From positions 124,001 to 188,000 of the forward strand of contig NZ_JAADZW010000007.1 of NCBI RefSeq assembly GCF_010645065.1: DNA of 64,000 nt. The letters run 5' to 3'. A program made the position numbers and the translations under genes. The notes below the pieces were generated by a model, which saw only the letters and a program-made list of their open reading frames with translations, ran no database searches and had not been told where the DNA came from. Position 1 is the stretch's first letter. Every line of letters begins with the position of its first letter. Shown one piece after another: positions 35,732 to 45,467 of the stretch. The DNA is from Flavobacterium fluviatile. GTDB lineage: Bacteria > Bacteroidota > Bacteroidia > Flavobacteriales > Flavobacteriaceae.

Positions 35732-35827
35732 AATAGATATTAAAAACAATTATTCTTTTAATGCGAACAAGATACTAATTTCTCTTTAAAACAAAAATCA
35801 GTCCGAAAGTTAATTCTTTACTAATTA

Positions 35828-37732
35828 TTACCTGAGATCTATTTCTGCCCTCGCAATAATGATGTTTTTATATAACTCATTTTCTTCCTTTTTCTTGCAT
35901 TGATAAATGAGTTCTTCCATAGTATTGTATTTCCCTGAATAGACATAATATGAAAGACTGTTGATGTTAAAAAAGAAACTCGCATTAAAATCGCCTGAAT
36001 CAATGAGTTTCATTATAAATTGGTCTCTTGGCGCTGCATCTGTAAATGTACCTAAAACCAGATAATATCCATTAGGAACTTCTTTAAGATTATCAAAAAC
36101 TTCAATTTTTATGTTTTTTTCATTCTTAAACGGGTTTTCTTTGAGTTCCTTTTTCATTTCTTCCAGTGAAACTGCTTTTGAAGTTTCTGCAGATCCTGAT
36201 TTTTTTATTGCTTCATCCTGATACTTTTTCAGTTTTACCAAAGCCAGTTTATCGTCAAATTTTCTGGCTTCCATACTATAATAAGAAGCTTTGCTGATAT
36301 GTCGTTTTACCTCAATTTTTTTCTGAACATCTAACGAATCCATTTTCGCAATTAAAAGCTGATTTTTTGCATCTCCTCGTTCCTGTTCAATTTTATATCG
36401 CTTGATTTCTTCTAATGAAAGTCTTTGCTGTATTGAGGTAACATTATTCTTTTTTTCGCTTTCTCGGATTTTTTTCTTGTATACCTGATTTTCCTGAACA
36501 GCAATCTCTTCAACTCTATTCATCAAACCTGCGTATGCTTTTCTGTTTTCAGACAGTTCCTTTTTCAACTGTGAAGACAACTCACTGGTTTTTCCGATAC
36601 TCTCATACGATTGTTTTTCTAAACGTTTCGATTCTTCAACATTGAGAATATCCATTCTTTTTAATTCAACCAAATCATAATTCATCGTATTGATCAACGA
36701 ATCCAGCTTTACCATCAGGATGTCCTGCACATTTTTATTAGCTTCTAAAACCAGTCTAAGTTTCTCAACCGAATTCTCTTTAGAACCGTTCAGATCATTC
36801 AGATTCATTTTTAGATCATTGATTTTTATGATTTTCTCATTCATTTCTTTCTGAACAATTAATCTGTCTTTTAAATCATCAATTTCAACCGTTTTTGCTT
36901 TAGTTTTTTCAACCACAACTTGTTTTTCGGCAAGAGCAAGCATTAGTTCTTCGCTTTCGTTGGCTGGTGTTATTGCTGTAGTATTGATTGCCAGTTTATT
37001 TCCAACAATTAATCCGTTTACAATTTCTGGGTTTTGAGATTCCAGCTGCTCAATTGTAATACCATATTTTTTAGAAATAGAAAATTTAGTCTCTTTAGGT
37101 TCTACTATATGAAAAACCGTTTCTTTATTAATCACACGAACTCTTCCGTCGAGCGTTTTTCTTTTGTTCGGAATTGAAATTGTCTGACCAATTTGCAATC
37201 CGTTTTGCAGTAAATCTTTATTTAAATTTTCAAGATCCTGAACCGAAACATTGTATTGTCTGGCAATACTAAACAACGATTCTTTGGCAACAACTAAATG
37301 TGTTGTTTTAGAAGAATTTGTGCTTTCAGTTTTTGTAAAATTTGAATTTTTCTGCGGAATAACTAATTCCTGCCCAACCTGAAGTCCGTTGGCAAGAATT
37401 GGATTTGCATTTTGAAGTGCTTCTACAGAAACATTATATTTTCTTGACAAACCGTAAAGTGTTTCCTTTTCTCCAACAACATGAGTAATTTGCTGGTCTG
37501 ACTTTGGTTTTTCTGAGGAATGAACCGGAATCTTAATAATCTGGTTGTCTTTGATTCCGTTTTGTGATTCGGGGTTGAGTTTGTAGATTTCGTCAACCGA
37601 AACCTTATATTTTTGGGCTATAAAATAAGCAGTTTCCCCTTTTTGAATTTTGTATTCAATAATTGAATCTTGCGCAGCTATTTTGTTAAAAGACAAAATA
37701 AACACAAGAGAAATGGTTAAAAGTTCTCTCAT
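35828..37732 (-). CDS. LysM x4 protein with coiled coil and SPOR-like C-terminus
   Basis: A 634-residue secreted protein (signal peptide 1-20). Four LysM repeats span about 22-245 (KGETAYFIAQKY, EKETLYGLSRKY, AKESLFSIARQY, PKETKFSISKKYG). A long charged coiled-coil region (about 265-540, rich in Lys, Glu and Leu) follows. The C-terminus has YYLVLGTFTDAAPRDQFI and SYYVYSGKYNTMEELI, a SPOR-like peptidoglycan-binding domain. It lies between guaA and the second LysM gene on the same strand. It is probably a periplasmic wall-binding structural protein; the exact role is not recognised. Confidence 0.8.
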   Translation of the reverse strand: MRELLTISLVFILSFNKIAAQDSIIEYKIQKGETAYFIAQKYKVSVDEIYKLNPESQNGIKDNQIIKIPVHSSEKPKSDQQITHVVGEKETLYGLSRKYNVSVEALQNANPILANGLQVGQELVIPQKNSNFTKTESTNSSKTTHLVVAKESLFSIARQYNVSVQDLENLNKDLLQNGLQIGQTISIPNKRKTLDGRVRVINKETVFHIVEPKETKFSISKKYGITIEQLESQNPEIVNGLIVGNKLAINTTAITPANESEELMLALAEKQVVVEKTKAKTVEIDDLKDRLIVQKEMNEKIIKINDLKMNLNDLNGSKENSVEKLRLVLEANKNVQDILMVKLDSLINTMNYDLVELKRMDILNVEESKRLEKQSYESIGKTSELSSQLKKELSENRKAYAGLMNRVEEIAVQENQVYKKKIRESEKKNNVTSIQQRLSLEEIKRYKIEQERGDAKNQLLIAKMDSLDVQKKIEVKRHISKASYYSMEARKFDDKLALVKLKKYQDEAIKKSGSAETSKAVSLEEMKKELKENPFKNEKNIKIEVFDNLKEVPNGYYLVLGTFTDAAPRDQFIMKLIDSGDFNASFFFNINSLSYYVYSGKYNTMEELIYQCKKKEENELYKNIIIARAEIDLR

Positions 37733-37745
37733 AAATAGTAGGTTA

Positions 37746-37782
37746 TAAAAAATTAAGGCCTTACAAATGTAAGACCTTAATT
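37746..37782 (-). terminator. Terminator of guaA
   Basis: AATTAAGGCCTTAC (37751-37764) pairs with GTAAGACCTTAATT (37769-37782) with one mismatch. On the minus strand it ends in TTTTTT. It lies immediately after the guaA stop. Confidence 0.85.
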
Positions 37783-37795
37783 TTAAATTATGCTA

Positions 37796-39325
37796 CTATT
37801 CCCACTCAATTGTTGCAGGTGGTTTTGAACTAATATCGTAAACAACACGATTCACGCCTTTTACCTTGTTGATAATATCGTTTGATACTTTCATCAGGAA
37901 ATCATAAGGCAAATGAACCCAGTCAGCAGTCATACCATCTGTTGATTCAACAGCTCTAAGCGCCACTACTTTTTCGTACGTACGTTCATCGCCCATCACA
38001 CCAACAGAATTTACAGGAAGCAAAATTGCTCCGGCCTGCCATACTTTATCGTATAATCCCCAGGATTTTAATCCTTCGATGAAAACAGAATCTACATCTT
38101 GTAAAATCCTAACTTTCTCCGGAGTAATATCTCCTAAAATCCTGATTGATAATCCAGGTCCAGGGAAAGGGTGCCTTCCTAATAATTCAGGATCTATTCC
38201 TAATGTAGCTCCTACTCGTCGCACTTCATCTTTAAAAAGCATTCTAAGCGGTTCTACAATTTTTAATTTCATATAATCCGGCAATCCACCAACATTATGG
38301 TGTGATTTAATGGTAGCGGATGGACCTTTAACCGAAACAGATTCGATAACGTCTGGGTAAATTGTTCCCTGCGCTAACCATTTTACATCTTCTAATAAGT
38401 GTGATTCATCGTCAAAAACCTCGATAAATACACGACCAATTGTTTTACGTTTGGTTTCAGGATCACTGATTCCGGCTAATTCAGAAAGAAAACGATCTCC
38501 GGCATCTACTCCTTTTACGTTCAACCCCATTCCTTTGTATTGATCTAATACATTTTGGAATTCGTTTTTACGTAAGAGACCATTGTTAACAAAAATACAG
38601 TATAAATTTTGTCCGATTGCTTTGTTTAATAAAACTGCTGCTACAGTAGAATCTACTCCTCCGGAAAGTCCTAAAACGACTTTATCGTTACCAAGTTTTT
38701 CTTTTAACTCTCCCACCATTTCTTCTACGAAAGCATTTGGTGTAAAGTTTTGAGGAACTTCAGCAATTTTAACTAAAAAATTCTCCAGCATTTTTGATCC
38801 GTCTGTCGAATGGAAAACCTCCGGATGGTATTGAATTGCATATGTAGTTTCGCCTTCGATTTTGTAAGCTGCAAATTCTACATCGTGCGTACTTGCTAAC
38901 TTTACAGCATTTGTTGGAAGCGCTTTGATACTATCGCTATGACTCATCCAGACCTGGCTGTTTTCTGAAACTCCTTCAAAGAAAGTTTCATTGTCTTTTA
39001 TATAAGATAAATTCGCTCTACCGTATTCTCTGGTATTTGAAGCCGCTACTTCGCCTCCGCTAAAGTGTGCTAAATATTGGGCTCCGTAACAAACGGCAAG
39101 CATTGGAAGTTTACCTCTTATTTGCGATAAATCAGGATGTGGAGCATCTTCTGCACGAACAGAAAAAGGACTTCCTCCTAAAATTACTGCTTTGTAAGGT
39201 GATAAATCACTAGGAAAGTGATTGTAAGGAAAAATTTCGCAGAATATATTTAATTCGCGAACTCTACGCGCAATAAGCTGAGTGTATTGCGATCCGAAAT
39301 CTAAAATAAGTACGTTATGTTGCAT
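37796..39325 (-). CDS. guaA: GMP synthase (glutamine-hydrolysing)
   Basis: 509 residues from ATG 39325 ([18 protein letters not shown]); the open frame begins at 39331, two codons earlier. The amidotransferase domain has the nucleophile Cys in [13 protein letters not shown] and the QYHPEV His. The synthetase domain has the PP-loop [15 protein letters not shown]. The C-terminal dimerisation domain ends with [19 protein letters not shown]. It converts XMP to GMP. It is a single-gene unit with its own terminator. Confidence 0.97.
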   Translation of the reverse strand: MQHNVLILDFGSQYTQLIARRVRELNIFCEIFPYNHFPSDLSPYKAVILGGSPFSVRAEDAPHPDLSQIRGKLPMLAVCYGAQYLAHFSGGEVAASNTREYGRANLSYIKDNETFFEGVSENSQVWMSHSDSIKALPTNAVKLASTHDVEFAAYKIEGETTYAIQYHPEVFHSTDGSKMLENFLVKIAEVPQNFTPNAFVEEMVGELKEKLGNDKVVLGLSGGVDSTVAAVLLNKAIGQNLYCIFVNNGLLRKNEFQNVLDQYKGMGLNVKGVDAGDRFLSELAGISDPETKRKTIGRVFIEVFDDESHLLEDVKWLAQGTIYPDVIESVSVKGPSATIKSHHNVGGLPDYMKLKIVEPLRMLFKDEVRRVGATLGIDPELLGRHPFPGPGLSIRILGDITPEKVRILQDVDSVFIEGLKSWGLYDKVWQAGAILLPVNSVGVMGDERTYEKVVALRAVESTDGMTADWVHLPYDFLMKVSNDIINKVKGVNRVVYDISSKPPATIEWE

Positions 39326-39355
39326 GCGCAAAAATACTTTTTATATTCGAAAATG

Positions 39356-39404
39356 AAAAATCGGAACAATGAAAAATTTATTTTTTTTCATTGCTCCGAT
39401 TTTT
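39356..39404 (-). terminator. Terminator-like hairpin upstream of guaA, downstream of the secreted-protein gene
   Basis: A 21-nt arm beginning AAAAATCGGAACAATG (39356-39376) pairs with its reverse complement at 39384-39404 with one mismatch. It ends the minus-strand gene at 39472-40182 and has a T-tail on that strand. Confidence 0.75.
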
Positions 39405-39410
39405 AGGCAC

Positions 39411-39468
39411 TAAGGTTCAAAGTTGCAAAGATTCAGATTTTAAAATTGCTTTTCAACTTTGAGCCTTA
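39411..39468. repeat. Second long hairpin next to the guaA-side terminator
   Basis: TAAGGTTCAAAGTTG (39411-39425) pairs with CAACTTTGAGCCTTA (39454-39468) with one mismatch, around a 28-nt loop. It sits only 6 bp from the previous hairpin, so the intergenic region is almost wholly palindromic. Confidence 0.7.
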
Positions 39469-39471
39469 AAA

Positions 39472-40182
39472 TTATTCTTTTGTTACAATAATTGAAGCTT
39501 TAAAACCTGCCGCAAGATTGTTCCAATAATCATTGGTAATTAACGTACCTTTGTCATCAAAAACCTGAATTTCAGCAGTATTCCCTCCAAGAGAGCCAAT
39601 ATTTAATGCTTCAAAATCAAGTTTGTTAAAACCATTTGAAAGTATAATTTTTACTTGCTTGAAATTACTATCTAAAAATATTTGGCTCTGAATGATCTGA
39701 TCATTTGAAGATACCTTTACCAAATCACCGTCTATGGCTCCAAAATCCCTGAATTTCACAATAAAATAAGCTGATTTGGTTTTAAAATCTCCTAAAGAAA
39801 TATTCTTTTTAATCAATTCTCCTCTTCCCTCTTTTAATCCGGCTTCTCTCAAAGCTTTATCCAGATCTTTTTCCATTTTAGGAATATACCGATCACCAGG
39901 ATTGGCAAATTTATTCTCTGTTGACATAGAAAAATTGCTTTTCTCCTCCCCTATAGTAAATCTGGATTTTGGAGTGATACTTGTATTATCAAAAACATTT
40001 GGTGTCTTAATACCTGGAATATCCGTATTTTCTGTCTGTGGGTTCTTAATTTCAGGAGCAGGTATTTTCTTCGGTTTAGCATCAAACTTTGGAGCAGGTA
40101 TCGATTTAAACCCCGAATTAAGTTCCTGAGCAGAAACTGTCAAAGCTGTAAAAAACAATATGAAAAATAAAATGTGCTTCAT
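39472..40182 (-). CDS. Secreted protein of unknown function
   Basis: A 236-residue protein with a signal peptide (MKHILFFILFFTALTVSAQ). A Pro/Lys-rich linker follows (IPAPKFDAKPKKIPAPEIKNPQ, residues 28-50). A C-terminal domain of about 90 residues reads as beta sandwich (FNKLDFEALNIGSLGGNTAEIQVF). No enzymatic motif is seen. I do not recognise the family. It is a single gene between the hairpin pair and the cbpA promoter region. Confidence 0.75.
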   Translation of the reverse strand: MKHILFFILFFTALTVSAQELNSGFKSIPAPKFDAKPKKIPAPEIKNPQTENTDIPGIKTPNVFDNTSITPKSRFTIGEEKSNFSMSTENKFANPGDRYIPKMEKDLDKALREAGLKEGRGELIKKNISLGDFKTKSAYFIVKFRDFGAIDGDLVKVSSNDQIIQSQIFLDSNFKQVKIILSNGFNKLDFEALNIGSLGGNTAEIQVFDDKGTLITNDYWNNLAAGFKASIIVTKE

Positions 40183-40477
40183 TGAAAAAGTATTTATCGA
40201 AATCGGCTTTAAATCTTATAAAATCAACAATATCGTATCGCAAAAATAGTATAATTTAATTTGCAGGTAGAACTTTATGACTTTTATAACAATATATTAG
40301 GCTAATTTTTGCAATCAAAAAACCTGCCATTTTTATAATTCAATTAAAAAAATCCAAACTCCAAAAATGATTCAAAAACAATATTCTTTTCATTCAAAAA
40401 TAACCACATTGCTTTGATAATTAACAACTTATTCTTAACTTGATTGTCTATTTATTATATTTCAAAAATTCAGAAAA
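40183..40477. other. Divergent intergenic region
   Basis: About 295 bp of AT-rich sequence between the divergent secreted-protein and cbpA genes. It must hold both promoters. TATATTTC at 40456 is a partial -7 match for cbpA. No further feature is seen. Confidence 0.4.
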
Positions 40478-41395
40478 ATGGATTATATCGACTATTATAA
40501 AATATTAGGAATAACAAAATCGGCAACGGAAGCCGATATCAAAAAAGCTTATCGAAAACTGGCAAGAAAACACCATCCTGATTTGAATCCAAATGATAAG
40601 GAAGCTGAGAAAAAATTTAAGGAAATAAATGAAGCCAATGAAGTTTTAAGTAATCCTGAAAATCGTAAAAAATACGATAAGTATGGAAAAGACTGGCAAC
40701 ATGCAGATGAATTTGAAAAAGCAGGTTATAATCCGAATCAGCAACAGCGATATTCAGGACAGCAAGGCAGTCAGGACTTTTCAGGTTTTGGCGGAGGGAA
40801 TTTCTCCGAAAGTGATTTTTCAGATTTTTTCAATTCCATGTATGGTTCGGGAAGAAGCTCCAGAAGCCAGTCAAAATATCGTGGTCAGGATTTTAATGCT
40901 GAATTGCAATTAGACCTGGTTTCGGCATATACGACTCACAAACAAAGTTTAACTGTTAATGGAAAAAATATCCGGATTACAATCCCTGCCGGTGTAGAAA
41001 ACGGCCAAATCATCAAAATCCCGGGACATGGCGGACCTGGTGCAAACGGAGGTCCCAATGGTGACTTATATATTACTTTCCTGATTGAAAACAATTCTGT
41101 TTTTAAACGTGAAGGAAATAATTTGTATGCTGATGTAGATCTTGACCTGTACACAGCAATTTTAGGAGGCGAGATCAATGTTAACACTTTTGATGGAAAA
41201 GTAAAAATAAAAGTTCCGGCTGAAACACAAACCGGAACAAAAGTCAAGCTGAAAGGAAAAGGATTCCCTATGTATAAAAAAGAGAATCAGTTTGGCGATT
41301 TATTCATTACTTATAAATTAAAAACTCCGACAAAATTATCCGAAAAAGAAAAAGATTTATTTAAAGAATTATCTAAAATAAGAAATCATGAATAG
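40478..41395 (+). CDS. cbpA: DnaJ-like co-chaperone CbpA
   Basis: A 305-residue class II J-domain protein. The J domain (1-70) has the HPD motif in RKHHPDLNP, required to stimulate DnaK. A Gly/Phe-rich linker follows ([20 protein letters not shown]), then two DnaJ C-terminal beta domains ([17 protein letters not shown] and [23 protein letters not shown]). No zinc finger is present, as is usual for CbpA. The next gene, cbpM, overlaps by 8 bases and encodes its specific modulator, which supports the assignment. Confidence 0.93.
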   Translation: MDYIDYYKILGITKSATEADIKKAYRKLARKHHPDLNPNDKEAEKKFKEINEANEVLSNPENRKKYDKYGKDWQHADEFEKAGYNPNQQQRYSGQQGSQDFSGFGGGNFSESDFSDFFNSMYGSGRSSRSQSKYRGQDFNAELQLDLVSAYTTHKQSLTVNGKNIRITIPAGVENGQIIKIPGHGGPGANGGPNGDLYITFLIENNSVFKREGNNLYADVDLDLYTAILGGEINVNTFDGKVKIKVPAETQTGTKVKLKGKGFPMYKKENQFGDLFITYKLKTPTKLSEKEKDLFKELSKIRNHE

Positions 41396-41696
41396 TAAAA
41401 ATTTAATTCAGATAAAACAATTTTGTCTGTATCACGAAATCGAAAACACCTTTATAACAAAACTGAATAATTATGGTCTGGTTGAAATTGTTATTTTAGA
41501 CGAAGATGAATATCTGCAGCCGGAACAACTGCCAATTGTAGAGAAAATGATGCGTTTGCATTATGACCTGAAAATTAATTTAGAAGGAATTGATGCTATT
41601 ACACATTTACTTAGCAAAATTGAAGCCCTGCAGCAAAAGCTAAACATTGTACAAAATAAACTTCGCATTTTTGAACAGCATGAAACAGAATCCTGA
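41388..41696 (+). CDS. cbpM: Chaperone modulator CbpM
   Basis: A 102-residue MerR-like helical protein that in other bacteria binds the J domain of CbpA and regulates its activity. It shows the [27 protein letters not shown]-terminus and a C-terminal coiled helix ([19 protein letters not shown]). The start lies 8 bases inside cbpA, so translation is coupled. Length and context fit the family well. Confidence 0.88.
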   Translation: MNSKNLIQIKQFCLYHEIENTFITKLNNYGLVEIVILDEDEYLQPEQLPIVEKMMRLHYDLKINLEGIDAITHLLSKIEALQQKLNIVQNKLRIFEQHETES

Positions 41697-41854
41697 AAAC
41701 AAATCACTTTAAAATATCACAAAAAAGGGCAAATTACAGCGTGATTTCAAAAAAATTCCTCTCATTTAACTGACGTATTTTATAAATTGCAGCGTATTTA
41801 ATAACCTGAATTTGCCTATAAAACTAAAAAGCAAATTCAATAAAAACAGAAGAA

Positions 41855-42241
41855 ATGAAAAGAGAGAACATCTTAACAGGATCGCCGTGGGAAGACAAAA
41901 TGGGATATTGTCGTGCTGTAAGAATTGGCAATATTATTGAAGTTTCCGGTACTGTGGCTATTGTTGATGGCGAAAAAGTGAAAGCCGATGATGCTTACGC
42001 ACAAACTTATAATATTCTGGAACGCATTGAAAAAGTATTAGAAGATCTAAATGTAGGAATGAAAGACGTTATCAGAACAAGAATTTTCACTACCAATATT
42101 GGTACTTTTGAAGAAGTTGCCAGAGCACATGCTGTTTTTTTCAAAGATGTAAAACCAACGACCGGTTTTTATGAAATAAGCAAACTGGTTGCACCTGAAT
42201 ATTTAGTTGAAATTGAATTTACAGCTGTAATACAGGAATAA
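41855..42241 (+). CDS. RidA-family (Rid/YjgF) deaminase
   Basis: A 128-residue protein of the RidA/YjgF/UK114 family. It has the GYCRAVRIGNIIEVSGT strand, a conserved Arg in VIRTRIFTTNI (residue about 72) and EIEFTAVI at the end. The family hydrolyses reactive enamine/imine intermediates released by pyridoxal-phosphate enzymes. This member belongs to the branch with an IxxSGT-like strand, and its specificity is unproven. It stands alone, about 160 bp after cbpM. Confidence 0.85.
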   Translation: MKRENILTGSPWEDKMGYCRAVRIGNIIEVSGTVAIVDGEKVKADDAYAQTYNILERIEKVLEDLNVGMKDVIRTRIFTTNIGTFEEVARAHAVFFKDVKPTTGFYEISKLVAPEYLVEIEFTAVIQE

Positions 42242-42249
42242 TTTTTTTG

Positions 42250-42303
42250 TCACGAATTTCATTTATAACTTTTAAAATTCGTTTTAATTGGTGAAATTCG
42301 TGG
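42250..42303. repeat. Palindromic repeat in the CLC leader (CACGAATT type)
   Basis: TCACGAATTTCA (42250-42261) pairs with TGAAATTCGTGG (42292-42303) across a 30-nt loop that contains a further AAAATTCG segment. The right arm ends 14 bp before the CLC start codon. The CACGAATT core is shared with the uvrA terminator. Confidence 0.7.
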
Positions 42304-42317
42304 CAAAATTTCTCTAA

Positions 42318-43562
42318 ATGTGTCTTCAAAAATTAAAAGAAATATTTCTGACAATCTCCAAGTGGATTCTCATTTGTGTATTAATTGGCTTTTTTTCAGG
42401 ATCTGCATCAGCTTTCTTTTTAGTTTCACTGGAATTTGTTACACAATTTAGAATTCAGCATAACTGGATTATCTGGTTTTTGCCTCTGGGCGGATTAATC
42501 ATTGGATTGACTTATCATTATTGGGGAGAATCTGTTGTAAAAGGCAACAATTTACTCCTTGAGGAATATGAAAACCCTCAGAAAGTAATTCCGTTTAAGA
42601 TGGCTCCTTTAGTACTTTTAGGAACCTTACTTACTCATTTATTTGGGGGGTCTGCCGGCCGTGAAGGCACTGCTGTACAAATGGGCGGTGCTATTGCCGA
42701 TCAATTCACAAAAATTTTCAACTTAGATAATTCCGAAAGAAAAATTCTGATTGTTCTTGGAATCAGCGCGGGTTTTGCATCCGTTTTCGGAACTCCATTG
42801 GCAGGCGCCATCTTTGCGCTTGAAGTTTTGTATTTCAGTAAAATCAATTTTAAAAGCATTGTTTTGTCGTTTTTAGTGGCATATTTCGCTTATTTTACCG
42901 TTGAGTTTTGGCAGGTAAAACATACACATTATAGCATTCCGGTTGTTCCTGAATTTAATTTTACCATCTTGTTCTACACCATTTTAATTGGAATTTTATC
43001 TGGCTTAGCTGCTTTACTTTTTTCCAAGAATGCCCATTTTTGGGGTTCTTTTTTTTCGAAAAATATAAAGTTCCCGCCATTAAGGCCTTTTATTGGAGGA
43101 ATCATTTTAGCGATTGCATTTGCAGGTTTCGGACACACAAAATTTTCAGGATTAGGTATTCCGGTAATAGTGGATTCTTTTTCGAATCCTAATCCATGGT
43201 ATGATTTTTTGCTTAAAATATTGTTTACCGGATTCACTTTGGGTGCCGGTTTTAAAGGCGGCGAAGTAACACCTTTATTTTTTGTGGGTGCTGCTTTAGG
43301 AAGCGCATTGTCAATCGTTATCCCAATGCCTATTGCACTTTTGGCCGGTCTGGGATTTGTAGCTGTATTTTCCGGCGCTACCCACACTCCTATCGCCTGC
43401 ACTTTTATGGGAATGGAATTATTCGGAATTCAGCCGGGAATTTTTATTGCTATAGCCTGTACAATTGCTTATTTCTCTTCGGGTTCTGTTGGGATTTATA
43501 AATCTCAGATTGCGAAAGGTCCAAAGTATAAGTTATATCAGAAGTTAAATTCCAATTTTTAA
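42318..43562 (+). CDS. CLC-type anion transporter, likely fluoride/proton antiporter
   Basis: A 414-residue CLC protein with about ten hydrophobic helices. The gating-Glu motif is GREGTAVQ (Glu116), with Thr where chloride-type CLCs have Pro. The region corresponding to GSGIPE reads VKGNNLLLEEY, lacking the selectivity Ser. The later motif is GFKGGEVTPLF. These variants are typical of the CLC-F (EriC-F) clade that exports fluoride. I see no fluoride riboswitch upstream. The function call is by motif only; a chloride role is not excluded. Confidence 0.75.
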   Translation: MCLQKLKEIFLTISKWILICVLIGFFSGSASAFFLVSLEFVTQFRIQHNWIIWFLPLGGLIIGLTYHYWGESVVKGNNLLLEEYENPQKVIPFKMAPLVLLGTLLTHLFGGSAGREGTAVQMGGAIADQFTKIFNLDNSERKILIVLGISAGFASVFGTPLAGAIFALEVLYFSKINFKSIVLSFLVAYFAYFTVEFWQVKHTHYSIPVVPEFNFTILFYTILIGILSGLAALLFSKNAHFWGSFFSKNIKFPPLRPFIGGIILAIAFAGFGHTKFSGLGIPVIVDSFSNPNPWYDFLLKILFTGFTLGAGFKGGEVTPLFFVGAALGSALSIVIPMPIALLAGLGFVAVFSGATHTPIACTFMGMELFGIQPGIFIAIACTIAYFSSGSVGIYKSQIAKGPKYKLYQKLNSNF

Positions 43563-43759
43563 ATTCCAAATTTCAAAGCTCAGAATAACCACTCAATAAA
43601 GTGAATTTTTCAAATCTTTTAATTCTTGGCGAATTTATGCGAAAACAATTTCGGTCATTAAAACTTATAACTCTTAACTAATAACTTCCAACCTATAAAA
43701 GTGTGTTAATCTACAAAATGATTTCAGCATTACACTAAAAAAATGTAAATTCGCACACT

Positions 43760-44764
43760 ATGAAAATACAAGATATTGAGGCGATAAAATTATTACTCGC
43801 AACCCCAAAGAAAATTGCAATAATTCCGCATAGAGGTCCTGATGGTGACGCTATGGGTTCAACCTTAGGTTTATACCACTTTTTACTAAAAAACAATCAT
43901 CAGCCAACCGTGATTGCCCCGAATGATTTTCCTGATTTTCTCGCCTGGCTTCCGGGTTCTGAAACTGTAAAAATATTCGAAAAAGATACTCAAAACTGTA
44001 CCAAAATATTAGAAGAGGCTGAACTGATTTTTACACTTGATTTTAATGCTTTTCATCGTACGGGTGAAATGGAACATACTTTAGCCAGACTGACAGCGCC
44101 ATTTATCATGATCGACCATCATGAAAAACCACATGATTACGCAGCTTATACCTATTCTGATACTGCTTTTGGTTCTACCTGCGAAATGATTTATAATTTC
44201 ATATTGTTTTTAAACAAAAAAGAAGACATAGACAAAACTATTGCAACCTGCATTTATACAGGGATATTAACTGATTCAGGTTCCTTTCGATTTCCTAAAA
44301 CCACAGGAAACACACATCGTATAGTAGCAGAATTAATTGATTTAGGCGCAGACAATACCGAAATTCCGGTTTTATTATACGACAACAGTTCCTATAGCCG
44401 TTTGCAATTATTGGGACGAGCTTTGGAGAACATGAAAATATTATCAGAACATAAAACTTCCTATACATCCCTGACACAGGAAGAACTTGATTCTTTTAAA
44501 TATGTAAAAGGGGACACAGAAGGAATAGTGAATTACGGATTAAGCATAAAAGATATTGTTTTCACAGCTATCTTTATTGAAAACAAAGAAGAGAACATTA
44601 TCAAAATATCTTTCCGTTCACAAGGCGGATTTGATGTAAATCAGTTTGCAAGGGATCATTTTAATGGCGGAGGTCATATAAACGCCGCTGGTGGAAGATC
44701 AGAAGTTTCAATGGAAGAAACCCTGCAAAAGTTTGAAGATTTAGTAACTAAACTAAAAATATAA
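43760..44764 (+). CDS. nrnA: DHH-family phosphoesterase (NrnA-like oligoribonuclease/pAp phosphatase)
   Basis: A 334-residue DHH-DHHA1 protein. It has IPHRGPDGDAMGSTL (first metal motif), LDFNAFHRTG, the IDHHEKP motif, GILTDSGSFRFPKT, and the C-terminal DHHA1 motif FNGGGHINAAGG. It cleaves short RNA oligonucleotides and 3'-phosphoadenosine 5'-phosphate. It is the first gene of a run with gldI and two PPIases (gaps of 6, 16 and 36 bp). The 197-bp gap before it contains TAAATTCG, close to a -7 box. Confidence 0.9.
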   Translation: MKIQDIEAIKLLLATPKKIAIIPHRGPDGDAMGSTLGLYHFLLKNNHQPTVIAPNDFPDFLAWLPGSETVKIFEKDTQNCTKILEEAELIFTLDFNAFHRTGEMEHTLARLTAPFIMIDHHEKPHDYAAYTYSDTAFGSTCEMIYNFILFLNKKEDIDKTIATCIYTGILTDSGSFRFPKTTGNTHRIVAELIDLGADNTEIPVLLYDNSSYSRLQLLGRALENMKILSEHKTSYTSLTQEELDSFKYVKGDTEGIVNYGLSIKDIVFTAIFIENKEENIIKISFRSQGGFDVNQFARDHFNGGGHINAAGGRSEVSMEETLQKFEDLVTKLKI

Positions 44765-44770
44765 CCCAAT

Positions 44771-45451
44771 ATGAACTACTTAAAACTAAGCATTTGTACG
44801 TTGCTTTTTACTGTTTTATTTATTAGTTGCAAACATCACGAGGAAGCCAGAAGACCAATTTCTCAGGCTTCAGGAACATTCATGAAGAAATCGGCCGACA
44901 GAAACAAAAAACTGGTAGCAAATGAAGAGGATGTGATAAAAAAAATCATCAAAAGTAATCCGAAAGTAAAATATTACGCCACCAGAAAAGGCTACTGGCT
45001 ATACTATGACGAAAAAAATACTACCGATACCCGTACTCCGCGAAAAGGAGATATTGCCTACTTTAATTTAGAAATAAAAGATATTAAAGGCAAAATCATC
45101 TATTCTGAAGCTGAACTTGGTCCGCAAACCTATTATGTAGATAAACAAGACATCATGATGGGATTGAGAGACGGAATCAAACTAATGCACAAAAATGAAA
45201 CTGTCACCTTCTTGTTTCCATCACATATTGCGTATGGATATCATGGAGACAACAAAAAAATCGGAACCAATCAATCCCTAATCTGTACAGTTACTTTACG
45301 TAATTTCGTTCCTGATCCTAATGCAACAGAATCTCCTGCTACAGACTCGACAAGACAAACAACAACCGTAAAAACTACAACGAAACAAACTCCAAAACCT
45401 ACAGCGGTAAAACCAGCGGCTGTAGCTAAAAAAGATACAATAAACCCATAA
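44771..45451 (+). CDS. gldI: Gliding-motility lipoprotein GldI (FKBP-type PPIase)
   Basis: A 226-residue protein with a lipobox (FTVLFISCKHHEE; Cys20 is the lipidation site). An FKBP-like domain follows (residues about 95-180: GDIAYFNLEIKDIKGKIIY and FLFPSHIAYGYHGD). The C-terminal tail is Thr/Lys/Pro-rich and low-complexity. GldI is required for gliding in Flavobacterium johnsoniae, presumably by assisting folding of cell-surface motility proteins. The following two genes encode further PPIases. Confidence 0.88.
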   Translation: MNYLKLSICTLLFTVLFISCKHHEEARRPISQASGTFMKKSADRNKKLVANEEDVIKKIIKSNPKVKYYATRKGYWLYYDEKNTTDTRTPRKGDIAYFNLEIKDIKGKIIYSEAELGPQTYYVDKQDIMMGLRDGIKLMHKNETVTFLFPSHIAYGYHGDNKKIGTNQSLICTVTLRNFVPDPNATESPATDSTRQTTTVKTTTKQTPKPTAVKPAAVAKKDTINP

Positions 45452-45467
45452 AACAACTTTTTAAAAA

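Noticed and set aside
42241..42317. Possible fluoride riboswitch before the CLC gene
   Set aside because: The conserved GGcgATGG and CUGAUGA parts are missing; the region is an inverted repeat instead.
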